In this document: one piece after another, positions 19,119 through 27,269 of the stretch
Layout: each line of letters begins with the position of its first letter
How positions within the stretch are numbered: the first letter of the stretch is position 1
DNA from: Trebonia sp963774945
GTDB taxonomy: Bacteria > Actinomycetota > Actinomycetes > Streptosporangiales > Streptosporangiaceae
NCBI GenBank assembly: GCA_963774945.1
Contig: CAVZHA010000002.1
Location: 437,180-501,179 of the forward strand
Length of the DNA: 64,000 nucleotides
Direction: 5' to 3'
Translations under genes and position numbers: made by a program
The notes under the pieces: model-generated
Database searches by the model: none
Told to the model about the DNA's origin: nothing
Seen by the model: the letters and a program-made list of their open reading frames with translations, nothing else

Positions 19119-19916
19119 GTGAATTCGGAGTTTCCGCTGCACCCGTTCCCCTTCAGCGGGGACGGGGTGACCGCCGTCGTCACCACCAGGCACGGCGGCG
19201 TGTCAGCCGGCCCCTACGCCAGCCTCAACCTGGGCGCCCAGGTCGGGGACGACCCGCAGGCGGTTCGGCAGAACCGGGCGCGGGTGGCCGCCGCCGTCGG
19301 CGCGGACCGGCTGACCATCGCCGCCCAGCAGCACACGAACCGGGTGGCGGTTGTCGATCGGGGAACCGCCGGTCGCGGCCACGACGGGGTCGCGGGCTCG
19401 CGCAGCGCCTTCCCGGCGACCGACGCGCTCGTCACCGACCTGCCCGGCGTCGCGCTGGCGGTCGTGGTGGCCGACTGCGCCCCGGTCGTGCTGTTCGATC
19501 CGGTGCACCGGGCGATCGGGGTCGCCCACTGCGGACGAGCGGGAACGGTGACCGGCATGCTCCCGAATGCCGTCGAGGCGATGGCCAAGGCGTTCGGGTC
19601 AGCGCCGGCCGACCTGCTGGTGGGCATCGGCCCGGCCATCCGGGCCGACAGCTACGAGGTCGGCGACGTCGAGGCAGCCGAGGTGACGGCGGCATTCGGC
19701 CCCGACGCGGCCGGCCTGCTCAGGCCGACCCGGCCCGGGCACTGCACGCTCGACCTGGTCGGCGGCCTTCGCATCCAGCTCGGCCGGGCCGGGGTCAAGG
19801 ACGCCAACGTCCACGACCTGGGCATCGACACCAGAACCAACGCCGACCGGTTCTTCTCGCACCGCGCCGCACGCCCGTCCGGCCGCTTCGCGGCCGTCGC
19901 GCTGCTCCCGACCTGA
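19119..19916 (+). CDS. pgeF: PgeF/YfiH-family multicopper polyphenol-oxidase-like (LACC1) protein
   Basis: 265 residues, GTG start. TRHGGVSAGPYASLNLG opens the fold. The metal/active-site residues are in QQHTNRVAVV (His), VVADCAPVVLFD (Cys) and VAHCGRAGTVTGM (His). Family members act as purine nucleoside phosphorylase/deaminases or as peptidoglycan-editing factors. In actinobacteria the gene often sits near ftsZ, but here no division genes are present, so this may be a second paralogue. It is divergent from the HTD2-like gene. Confidence 0.88.
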   Translation: MNSEFPLHPFPFSGDGVTAVVTTRHGGVSAGPYASLNLGAQVGDDPQAVRQNRARVAAAVGADRLTIAAQQHTNRVAVVDRGTAGRGHDGVAGSRSAFPATDALVTDLPGVALAVVVADCAPVVLFDPVHRAIGVAHCGRAGTVTGMLPNAVEAMAKAFGSAPADLLVGIGPAIRADSYEVGDVEAAEVTAAFGPDAAGLLRPTRPGHCTLDLVGGLRIQLGRAGVKDANVHDLGIDTRTNADRFFSHRAARPSGRFAAVALLPT

Positions 19917-19988
19917 CGCAAGGCTCAAGTCGGTCGCCGTCCCCCAGGTCATCAGCGGGTAGTCGAGACAGCCGGCCTGCGAGCAGTC

Positions 19989-20040
19989 GCCCCGGCCCGT
20001 TCGAGCTAAAGATCTTGATTATCCCGAACGGACCGGGGCG
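19989..20040. repeat. Palindrome family 1, complete copy
   Basis: CGCCCCGGCCCGTTCGAG and CCCGAACGGACCGGGGCG form long arms around the AT-rich core CTAAAGATCTTGATTAT. It lies between the convergent pgeF and alpha/beta-hydrolase genes and ends 5 bp from the latter's stop, so it may double as a bidirectional terminator. Confidence 0.8.
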
Positions 20041-20044
20041 ACTC

Positions 20045-20800
20045 TCAGCCCGCCAGCAGCTCCGGCAGCGCGCGCGACCGCGACCGCCCAGTCGGGCGTG
20101 GCCGGGTCGATCAGCGTGAAGTGGTCGCCGAACGTCTCCACCAGGCGCGCGCGACCGCCCGCCGCCAGCGCGGCGGCGACGTAGCGCTCGCTGTAGGAGT
20201 ACGGCACCCGCTGATCGGCGCGGGAGTGCAGGCAGACGACGGCGGCGGGCGACGGCAGCCACGTCATCGGGTCGGCCAGCCGGTACGGTTCCGGCCGGTC
20301 GTCCGGTCCGCCGCCCATCAGCTTGATCGCCGCGTCCTCGCCCAGCCGGTCGCGCGCGCAGTCCGCCAGCCCGAGCACCCCGCCCTGCGAGACACCCCGG
20401 TCACGGCGACGTCAGGCCGCGCGCCGGGTGCGCCGTCGGGCAGCCCGGCCCGGGCCGCCGCCCACACCCCGAGGTGCCCGCCCGCGCTGTGCCCGACGGC
20501 GCCCACCCGGGACGAGTCGACCGGCAGCGAGGCGAGCAGGTCGATCCCGGCCGCGACGTCCTCGAAGGTGGCCGGCCAGCCGCCGCCGTTGCCGACCCGG
20601 CGGTACTCCAGGTTCCAGGCCGCGTACCCGCGCGCGGCCAGGTCGGCCGCGAGCGGGCGGCCGAGCGACAGGTCGTACCGGGCGCCCCAGAACCCGCCGT
20701 GCAGCACCACCACGGTGCCGAGCGGCCGCCCGTCCGGCAGCGAAAGCTCCCCGAACTGGGCCGGGTCCGCGCCGTACCGATGGATGACCGGTTCTGTCAC
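20045..20800 (-). CDS. Alpha/beta hydrolase (dienelactone hydrolase / prolyl-oligopeptidase-like)
   Basis: About 250 residues with frame breaks near 20390 and 20070. TVVVLHGGFWGARYD supplies the oxyanion HGG, and the nucleophile elbow is AVGHSAGGHLGVWAA. The catalytic Asp/His region is LHSRADQRVPYSYSE and FGDHFTLIDP. It resembles BD-FAE/kynurenine-formamidase-like esterases. The substrate is unknown. The gene is alone on its strand, with a 360-bp gap upstream that holds a striking inverted repeat. Confidence 0.85.
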
Positions 20801-20941
20801 GCGCTGCTCCTGTTTCCGGCTGACCGCTGCTCAAGTGGACTCCACATTCTCGCAACAGCGGCTCACCCCCACGCCGCTGGGCGTCACCCGGGCGGGGGCC
20901 CGACCGTTTGCCCGACATTTCGGAAATATCGGGCGAGCGGT

Positions 20942-21037
20942 CGGAAAGAGATCTTGGAAGATTGTTTTTTAGCGGAAGTTTTGCACCGATATAGCGTGCT
21001 TTTCTTCCGCGCTGAAAAAAGTTTCCAAGATCTTTTG
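20942..21037. repeat. 96-bp imperfect inverted repeat
   Basis: Two ~43-nt arms run from GGAAAGAGATCTTGGAA to the centre and back to TTCCAAGATCTTTTGC, with inner matches TTTTTTAGC/GCTGAAAAAA and GGAAGTTTTGCAC/GTGCTTTTCTTCC around the centre near 20990. It is far more AT-rich than its surroundings. A smaller hairpin (CCCGACATTTCGGAAATATCGGG at 20911-20933, quoted in two parts by position) precedes it. The rest of the 20801-21163 gap shows no gene. Confidence 0.75.
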
Positions 21038-21163
21038 CGCCTAGGCGCAGCGGAAGATGGAACAGTGGGGCGCACGCGTCAGCCCGGCCACGCGAGTCCC
21101 AGGTTTCCCGGCCGGTCCGGGGTACCGTTGCCGGGTGGCGGTTAGGAACGGGCGGCGCACCCG

Positions 21164-21928
21164 GTGAGCCTGGTTGAACGCGAGCTGTTCCTGGTCGCCG
21201 CGGGCGCGCTGGCCGGCCTGGTCGGGACGGCGGGCGGTATCACGTCGCTGGTCTCGTATCCGGCGCTGCTGCTGGCCGGGATCGCGCCGCTGCAGGCGAA
21301 CGTGGCCAACATCGTCGCGCTGGTCGCGTGCTGGCCCGGGTCGGCCGTCGCCTCGCGGCCGGAACTGGCCGGGCGAGGCGCGTGGCTGCGGCGCTGGGGC
21401 GTCGTCGCCGCGCTGGGCGGGACCGCCGGCTCGGTGCTGCTGCTGGTCACCCCGGCGAGCGTGTTCGGCCAGGTGGTGCCCTTCCTGGTGGTGATCGGAT
21501 CGCTCGCGCTGCTGCTGCAGCCGCAGATCGCCGCCTGGCAGGCCCGGCGGGAGGCACCCGGCCGGGGGAGTTTGCTGCTGCTGCCGGTCGGCCTGTTCGC
21601 GCTGTCGGTGTACAACGGGTACTTCGGGGCCGGCTCGGGCGTGCTGCTGCTCGCGCTGCTGCTGCTCACCGCAGAACCGGCGCTCGTATTCGCCAACGCG
21701 CTGAAGAACATGCTGGTCGGCGCGGCCACGATCACCTCGGCGGTGCTGTTCGCGGTGTTCGCCCACGTCGACTGGTCGGCGGTGGCGCCGCTGGCGGCGG
21801 GAACGTTCGCGGGCTCGCTGATCGGCCCGCGCGTCGCCCGTCGGCTGCCGCCCGCGCTGCTTCGCTGGCTGGTCGCGCTGACCGGCCTGGCGCTGGCGGC
21901 CCGGCTCTGGATCGACCCGGCCGGCTGA
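21164..21928 (+). CDS. TauE/SafE-family (TSUP) membrane permease
   Basis: 254 residues, GTG start, eight hydrophobic segments. The two family half-motifs are LAGLVGTAGGITSLVSYPAL near the N-terminus and VYNGYFGAGSGVLLLALLLL near the middle, both with the G-G/A-G-x-[GS] pattern of the TSUP repeat, followed by FANALKNMLVGAAT. Members export or import sulfite, sulfoacetate or other organosulfonates and carboxylates. Nothing adjacent defines the substrate. Confidence 0.88.
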   Translation: MSLVERELFLVAAGALAGLVGTAGGITSLVSYPALLLAGIAPLQANVANIVALVACWPGSAVASRPELAGRGAWLRRWGVVAALGGTAGSVLLLVTPASVFGQVVPFLVVIGSLALLLQPQIAAWQARREAPGRGSLLLLPVGLFALSVYNGYFGAGSGVLLLALLLLTAEPALVFANALKNMLVGAATITSAVLFAVFAHVDWSAVAPLAAGTFAGSLIGPRVARRLPPALLRWLVALTGLALAARLWIDPAG

Positions 21929-22019
21929 GCGCCGGCTAGCTGACGCTGGCCAGCCGAGCGCCGGCCCCCTCAGCGGCGCGGACGCTGCGGCGTTCCGGGG
22001 CGTCCCGTAAGATTCCGCT

Positions 22020-22793
22020 GTGCCGGAATTTGACCCAAGGACGCCCAGCATCGCGCGGGTCTACGACTACCTGCTCGGCGGCAAGGACAATTTCGCCGCC
22101 GACCGGGAGATGGGCGACCGGCTGGTCGCCGTCTTCCCCCCGGCCGCCGACATCGTCCCGGAGAACCGGCAGTTCCTGTCCCGCGCGGTCACCTGGGTGG
22201 CGAACCAGGGGGTCGGCCAGTTCATCGATCTCGGCTGCGGCCTGCCGACCACGCCCAACAGCCACGAGACGGCCCAGGCGGTCGCGCCGCAGGCGCGGGT
22301 GGCGTACGTCGACAACGACCCGGTCGCGGTGTCCCACCTCCGGGCCTTGGTCGCCAAGGGCAGCCCGGGCGTGCTCGTGGTGGACGCGGACGCGGGCGAT
22401 CCCGACGCGATTCTCGGCGCCGTCGGCCAGGAACTCGACCTCGCCGCGCCGACGTGCCTGATCATCGGGTTCCTGCTGCACTTCTACAGCCCGGCGGCGG
22501 CGCGCTCGCTGGTGGGCGCGTACGCCGCCCGGCTCGCCCCCGGCAGCTACGTGATCATCTCCAACGTCCGCGGCGACGGCGAGGTCGCGGACCGCTGGTT
22601 CGGGACCTACAGCTCCGGGGTCGCGCAGGGGCACAACTACCCGGTGGCGGAGTTCGCCACGCTGTTCGACGGCATGGAGCTCGTCCCGCCGGGCGTGGTC
22701 GACGGCCGCCAGTGGCATCCGGGCTGGTCGGATCTTCCCTCGGTACCGTCCAGGGACGGCCAGGCCATCTCCGGGGTAGCCCGCGTCCGCTAG
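22020..22793 (+). CDS. SAM-dependent methyltransferase, Methyltransf_19 (DUF574) type
   Basis: 257 residues, GTG start. The family signatures are PSIARVYDYLLGGKDNFAAD and ENRQFLSRAV near the N-terminus, FIDLGCGLPTTPN as motif I, then AYVDNDPVAVSH and LHFYSP. These proteins are expanded in mycelial actinomycetes; targets are mostly unknown, though a few act in secondary metabolism. It is flanked by a permease and a GMC oxidoreductase and preceded by only a short leader. Confidence 0.93.
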   Translation: MPEFDPRTPSIARVYDYLLGGKDNFAADREMGDRLVAVFPPAADIVPENRQFLSRAVTWVANQGVGQFIDLGCGLPTTPNSHETAQAVAPQARVAYVDNDPVAVSHLRALVAKGSPGVLVVDADAGDPDAILGAVGQELDLAAPTCLIIGFLLHFYSPAAARSLVGAYAARLAPGSYVIISNVRGDGEVADRWFGTYSSGVAQGHNYPVAEFATLFDGMELVPPGVVDGRQWHPGWSDLPSVPSRDGQAISGVARVR

Positions 22794-22815
22794 CCGCCCG
22801 CCCCGATCGGCGAAG

Positions 22816-24444
22816 ATGGTCGGTGTGGAGTACGACTACATCGTCGTCGGCGCCGGGGCGGCCGGCTGCGTGCTGGCGGGGCGGCTGGCGGCGGCCCCGG
22901 CCCGGCCGAGCGTGCTGCTCGTCGAGTACGGCGGGCGGCCGGTCAACCCGCTGCTGCACATCCCGAAGGGCTTCTACTACACGCTCCGCGGCGACCGGTA
23001 CCTGTACCGGTACGAGACCCAGCCGGTCACGCCGGGCGGCGCGGACGAAGTCTGGCTGCGCGGCCGGGTGCTCGGCGGGTCGGCGGCGGTGAACGGGATG
23101 ATGTGGATGCGCGGCGCCCAGGCCGACTGGGACGGGCTCGCGGCCCGCGGCAACCAGGGCTGGTCCTGGGCGGACGTGCTGCCCGCGTACCGGGCGATGG
23201 AGAACCACAGCCTCGGCCCCTCGCCGCTGCGCGGCGCGGGCGGGCCGCTCGGGATCACCGTCGCCGCCGGCGGCGACGAGGTGACCGGGGCGATCCTCGC
23301 CGCGGCGGTCAAGCACGGCTGGGAGCACGTCGAGGACGCCAACGGGTCCGACGCCGAGCGGATCGCCTTCACCCCGTCCACGATCAGCGGCGGCCGCCGC
23401 ACCACGTCCTACGACGCCTACGTCCGGCCGGCCATCGCCGGCGTCGGCCGCGGCCGCGGCCGGCCCAACCTCACCGTGGTCACCCGGACCCGGGTCGGCC
23501 GCCTGCTGTTCGACGGCCGCCGCTGCGTCGGCGCGCGGGTCCAGGATCACGGCGGGAACATGACCGACATCAGGGCCCGCCGCGAGGTGATCGTCTGCGC
23601 GGGCACGGTGGAGACGCCGCTGCTGCTCGAACGGTCCGGCATCGGCCGCCCCGGCCTGCTCCGCGCGGCCGGCATCGAGCCCCGGATCGAGTCGCCCAAC
23701 GTCGGGCAGCGGGTCATCGAGCAGCGCGGCCTTGCGCTGCAGGTCACGCTCAGGCCGGACCGGGTCGCCGCCAGCAGGCTCAGCAGCCGCCGCGGCCAGG
23801 CGGCCGAGGTCGTCAGGTACCTGCTATCGGGCCGGGGACTGCTGGCTACGGCCGGCTACGACCTGGTCTGCCAGTTCAAGTCGGCCCCGGATCAGCCCCG
23901 CCCCGACGTCCAGGGCCTGTTCGCCCCGATGGCGCTTGACACCTCGAGCGCGGACCTGAAGCTGGCCCGCCATCCCGGCATCCTCTTCATGGCCTACCCG
24001 ATCCGGCCGCAGACGGCCGGCACGGTCCACATCTCCGGCCAGGACCCGGCCGACCCGCCCGTCATCGCCCCGCGTTTCCTCGAGACCGGCGCCGACCGCG
24101 ACGCCGTCGCCCCGGTCCTGGCGCTGGCCCGCCAGATCCTCGCCACCTCCCCGGTCGCCGACCTGATCGCGGGCGAGGAGTTCCCCGGCCCGGCGGTGGC
24201 CACCCCGGAGCAGGCGGTGCGCTACTCGCTGACGACCGGCACCGGCATCTACCACGCGGTCGGCGCGGCCGCGATGGGCGTCAGCGCCGACGACGTGACC
24301 GATCCGCAGTTGCGGGTCAGGGGGGCCGAAGGGCTGCGGGTCGCCGACGCCTCGGTCCTTCCGGTCCAGGTCAGCGGCAACACCGGGGCGCCCGCGATGC
24401 TGGTCGGCTATCGCGCCGCCGACCTGATCCTTGGCGACCTCTGA
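22816..24444 (+). CDS. GMC-family FAD-dependent oxidoreductase
   Basis: 542 residues, intact. YIVVGAGAAGCVLAGRLA is the FAD-binding GxGxxG motif, RGRVLGGSAAVNGMMWMRG the GMC signature 1 and CAGTVETPLLLERSGIG signature 2. The C-terminal catalytic His region contains GIYHAVGAAAMG and VSGNTGAPAMLVGYRAADLI. It resembles choline/alcohol/aryl-alcohol oxidases and dehydrogenases. ATG 22816 and GTG 22825 are both possible starts, the second giving the tighter N-terminus before the FAD motif. Confidence 0.92.
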   Translation: MVGVEYDYIVVGAGAAGCVLAGRLAAAPARPSVLLVEYGGRPVNPLLHIPKGFYYTLRGDRYLYRYETQPVTPGGADEVWLRGRVLGGSAAVNGMMWMRGAQADWDGLAARGNQGWSWADVLPAYRAMENHSLGPSPLRGAGGPLGITVAAGGDEVTGAILAAAVKHGWEHVEDANGSDAERIAFTPSTISGGRRTTSYDAYVRPAIAGVGRGRGRPNLTVVTRTRVGRLLFDGRRCVGARVQDHGGNMTDIRARREVIVCAGTVETPLLLERSGIGRPGLLRAAGIEPRIESPNVGQRVIEQRGLALQVTLRPDRVAASRLSSRRGQAAEVVRYLLSGRGLLATAGYDLVCQFKSAPDQPRPDVQGLFAPMALDTSSADLKLARHPGILFMAYPIRPQTAGTVHISGQDPADPPVIAPRFLETGADRDAVAPVLALARQILATSPVADLIAGEEFPGPAVATPEQAVRYSLTTGTGIYHAVGAAAMGVSADDVTDPQLRVRGAEGLRVADASVLPVQVSGNTGAPAMLVGYRAADLILGDL

Positions 24445-24484
24445 GGCCCAAGGTGGCCGCTGAGTTCTCCTGAGACACCACGAT

Positions 24485-24525
24485 CCATTCGGGAAAAATC
24501 AAAATCTTTTATCCCGAACGGTCCC
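24485..24525. repeat. Palindrome family 1, complete copy
   Basis: CCATTCGGG and CCCGAACGGTCC flank AAAAATCAAAATCTTTTAT. It lies 40 bp after the GMC stop codon. The core AAAATCTTTT is the one shared with the copies at 37835 and 55341. Confidence 0.75.
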
Positions 24526-24633
24526 TGAATGACTCTTGTGGCCACGCCGCACGCGAGTGCGTGGTTGGCGGGATAGGAACTTGGAATAACCCTTGTGGCG
24601 GATAGCCTACGCGCTCTGACCTGCTCAGATGGG

Positions 24634-24692
24634 ATATCAGTCAGCTGACGGATGTCTGTCAGTGCAAATTGCAGACATATTTGTCTTGCAAC
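24634..24692 (+). promoter_or_regulatory. Shared upstream element, copy 1 (HATPase)
   Basis: The segment contains CAGCTGACGGATGTCTG, then GTGCAAATTGCAG and a trailing CTTGCAAC. Related sequence with the same order of blocks occurs at 25289-25348 and 36599-36661. It ends 30 bp before the HATPase start, so it probably contains the promoter or an activator site. Confidence 0.65.
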
Positions 24693-24722
24693 CGGCACTA
24701 CACGGCCCGCTAAGGAAAGCCC

Positions 24723-25304
24723 ATGACCCCGATGGCGCCGACTCGCCCGATCCGCCCACCCGATCCGACCAACATCGCCGCCGCGACCGGCCCGAACACG
24801 GCCACCAGCGCGAGCGTTCGCGTCTGCCGCGTCGTCCGGCTGGCGCAACGGCTGTCCGCCGTGGCGGCCGCCAGGGCCGAGGTCGAGGCGGCGATCGGCG
24901 CCTGGTGCGTCCCGGTCGACCCGGACGTGGCGATCCTGCTCACCAGCGAGCTGGTGACCAACGCGGTCACGCATGCCACCGTGCGCCCGAGCCTGAACGG
25001 GAGAGCGGCGCGCCGAGGCGTCGCGGCCGAGGCCGTGCTCCTCGTGATCGCCGCCGACGAGGCCGGGCTGCGGGTGGATGTCCATGACGGTTCGGGCGAT
25101 CTCCCTGTGCTTGGCGACTGCCCGGCCGAAGCGGATGCGGAGACCGGCCGGGGACTGCTGCTGGTGACGTCGCTGTCAGCCGAGTGGGGGTTCTACCGTA
25201 CCCCCGGGGGAAAGGCCGTGTACTTCACTCTGGAAGCTCAGCCCGATGTTCACGAGACCGTAATCGACCACCCGGCCGGGCATGATCCAAGATCGGTCAC
25301 CTGA
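24723..25304 (+). CDS. HATPase (GHKL) regulatory ATP-binding protein
   Basis: 193 residues. A Thr/Pro-rich N-terminal extension is followed by the GHKL domain: VAILLTSELVTNAVTHATVR is the N box, VDVHDGSGDLP the G1 region, TGRGLLLVTSLSAEWGFYRT the G2 region. The C-terminal tail reads into the next conserved upstream element, so its last ~6 codons overlap regulatory DNA for the following HATPase gene. It is the first of two adjacent, similarly built ATPase genes. The likely role is an RsbW-like anti-sigma or partner-switch protein, by family only. Confidence 0.88.
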   Translation: MTPMAPTRPIRPPDPTNIAAATGPNTATSASVRVCRVVRLAQRLSAVAAARAEVEAAIGAWCVPVDPDVAILLTSELVTNAVTHATVRPSLNGRAARRGVAAEAVLLVIAADEAGLRVDVHDGSGDLPVLGDCPAEADAETGRGLLLVTSLSAEWGFYRTPGGKAVYFTLEAQPDVHETVIDHPAGHDPRSVT

Positions 25305-25348
25305 CCGATGTTTCGCATTGCAAATTTCAGCACCATTTGTAGCGCAAC
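25289..25348 (+). promoter_or_regulatory. Shared upstream element, copy 2 (HATPase)
   Basis: ACCTGACCGATGTTTCGC, then TTGCAAATTTCAGCACCATT and GCGCAAC. It overlaps the end of the preceding HATPase gene and lies 78 bp upstream of the next. The block CAGCACCATT is identical in the third copy at 36599-36661. Confidence 0.65.
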
Positions 25349-25426
25349 TTCGCGGGCAAGGCCGCAAGCCGCGGACCACCGCAAATCTCGCATCATCGCC
25401 AGGCCCAGACCGAGGAACAGGAACCG

Positions 25427-25931
25427 ATGACCATGATGGCGCAGGCCCCGATGGCCCGTCCGGCGCTCTCGCACCGGGCGGCCGAGCCCGAGCCGGCCGA
25501 GCTCCGGCACCGCCGGGTCCGGCTCTCCACTGGCTCGGCCGCGGCGGCGCACGCCGCCGGTCATGTCCGGGCCGCCATCGCCGAGTGGCGGGTCCCGGTC
25601 GACCCGGGCGTGGCCGGCATCCTCGCCAGCGACCTGATCATCAACGCGGTCACGAACGGCGCGGGCGAGACCCTGATGCTCGCCATCCGCTGCACCGCGA
25701 CCCAGTTCCGGGTCGAAATTCACGACGCGTCGGTGCACGGCGACTCCTGGGAGACCGCCGCCTCCGACGCGGACGCAGACCGTGGCCTGCTGCTCGCCGC
25801 CGCCCTGGCGGCCGAGTCGGGCCACTACCGCACCCCCGCGGGCCGAGCCGTGTTCTACACGCTCTCCCTCGCTCCCCGCGCCGCAGCGGGGCCGGGCCGA
25901 GTCCGCAGGGGACCACGAGCGGGGACGGTGA
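25427..25931 (+). CDS. HATPase (GHKL) regulatory ATP-binding protein
   Basis: About 168 residues. GVAGILASDLIINAVTNGAG is a modified N box, in which the usual SEL-TNA is SDLIINA; FRVEIHDASV is the G1 region with DxG changed to DAS; DRGLLLAAALAAESGHYRT the G2 region. These departures suggest weaker or altered ATP binding. The open frame runs on past 26300, but removing one base near 25893 gives a stop at 25931, exactly in the terminator-like hairpin, which I take as the real end. Confidence 0.8.
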
Positions 25932-25961
25932 ACCGTGAGCCCCCGAAGGTTCACCGCCCCC
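25921..25961 (+). terminator. Hairpin at the end of HATPase gene
   Basis: GGGGACGGTGAACC and GGTTCACCGCCCCC form a 12-14-bp stem with a 13-base loop. No U-tract follows, as usual in actinomycetes. A near copy with the same loop motif AGCCCCCG occurs at 36861-36900. Confidence 0.75.
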
Positions 25962-26230
25962 GCCGTCGGATCGGGCGGCTGCCGTCAGGCCGACCTGCGC
26001 GGCATCGGCTTCCACGGCCGGGGCATGCGCGGCGCTGCCTGGCAGGGCGCCGACGCGCGCGGCGTCAGGGACCGGGTGGTCCGCTGCCGCCTCACGTTCT
26101 GGTCGGGGATAAGGAAGCGAACCGGCCCAGGCGAGACGCGGGCCCGACACGTCTGGAGCAAACGCATGAAGGTCGTCGAACACGCAGGCAGGCCGGGGCT
26201 GACCGAGCATCGGCCGCCGCGGCGGAGCGC

Positions 26231-26470
26231 CACTACGTGGGGGTCGCCTCGCAGCACCACGTGCGGGTTGCGTCGGAGCACCACGTGGGGGTCGCATCGG
26301 ACCACCACCTGGGGGTCGCTTAGCAGCACCACGTGGGGCTCGCATCGAGCCACTACCGGGGGATCGCTTAGCAGCACCACGTGGGGCTCGCATCGAGCCA
26401 CCACCTGGGGGTCATACCGGAGCACTACCTGGGGGCCGCGCGGCAGCACCACCTGGGGCGTGCGCCCATC
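26231..26470. repeat. 24-bp tandem repeat, about ten copies
   Basis: Units follow the pattern CACCACGTGGGGGTCGCATC plus four variable bases; most carry CACGTG or CACCTG. One frame (from 25935) and one reverse frame stay open through all units, giving His-His-Val or Thr-Thr-Trp-Gly-type repeats, but the 24-bp period makes this automatic and codon usage does not decide. I annotate it as non-coding repeat DNA with a coding possibility. Confidence 0.85.
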
Positions 26471-26474
26471 ACAA

Positions 26475-26570
26475 CGTGGGGGTGGTCGCGCGTGAGCCGC
26501 ACTCGCGCCCCATCCCCGCAACCCCGTGGGGGTGGTCGCCCGTGAGCCGCACTCGCGCTGCCATCCCCGC
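26475..26570. repeat. 50-bp tandem duplication
   Basis: CGTGGGGGTGGTCGC...CGTGAGCCGCACTCGCGC is repeated 50 bp apart, with CCATCCCCGC after each. Looser relatives occur near 26667 and 26770. It grows out of the 24-bp repeat tract, since both units share ACGTGGGGGT. Confidence 0.7.
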
Positions 26571-27240
26571 CGCCCCGCCCCTCCCGGGGTCGCTTCCCCG
26601 GGCCAACCGGGCACCGCGACCTGATGGCGCGCGGTGCCCGGGCCGCCGGTCGGCTGGCGGGGCCAGACGTGGGGGTGGTGCGTCGTGCGCCGCACACGGC
26701 GCACCGCCCCTGCGATCCTGCCGAGCCCGCGGCCCCCAGGCCGCACCGCCCCGCTTAACCGGGGCCACAGAACGTGGGTGCGCTGCGCCCGTCGTCGTCT
26801 CAGCTTTCCCTGCGCGGGCCAGTCCCGTAGCCGGGGTTCCGGGGATCCGCCCCCCGGTCCGCGAGGACGCCGCCGGCGCAGCGCTCCCACCTAATGCGTC
26901 CGCGCTCCATGGGCCGCTGCGCGGGCGCTACCTACGGGCGGCGCGTCGGACCCTCACCCGGCGCGCCGCCCTCGTATGTCCCTGGCCCTGCCGTCTACCG
27001 GGTCACGCGGCCGGACCCTCGAACCACATTGTCCTCACCGTCACCACGCGCAATCGACCGGACGGTTTTTCCCGTTAGCGTGGGCACTTCGGGTCGCGGG
27101 GTGCCCTCAACCGCACACGATCACGCCTGCGGACGGAAAACGCGGCCCCCAATAGAACACTATGACGGCTGACGCCCACGCGGGGTCGCTGACATCTTCC
27201 ACGACTGCCTTAGAACGCGCAGCAGCCACCACTGGAACAC
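26571..27240. other. Non-coding stretch after repeat tract
   Basis: No open frame here shows a recognisable protein or convincing start. The sequence is G+C-rich with scattered degenerate repeat units up to about 26790, then becomes more ordinary and slightly AT-richer toward 27150. It separates the HATPase/repeat zone from the LuxR gene. Confidence 0.5.
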
Positions 27241-27262
27241 CGCCCGCGACGCTTAGCGGGCG
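27241..27262 (-). terminator. Hairpin after first LAL regulator
   Basis: CGCCCGC and GCGGGCG form a perfect 7-bp stem around GACGCTTA, starting 8 bp past the LuxR stop codon. Confidence 0.55.
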
Positions 27263-27269
27263 CCCGCGC

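Noticed and set aside
25935..26890. Forward and reverse open frames through the 24-bp repeats
   Set aside because: A repeat of 24 bases (a multiple of three) keeps any stop-free frame open automatically. There is no credible start, no known domain and no codon-usage support.
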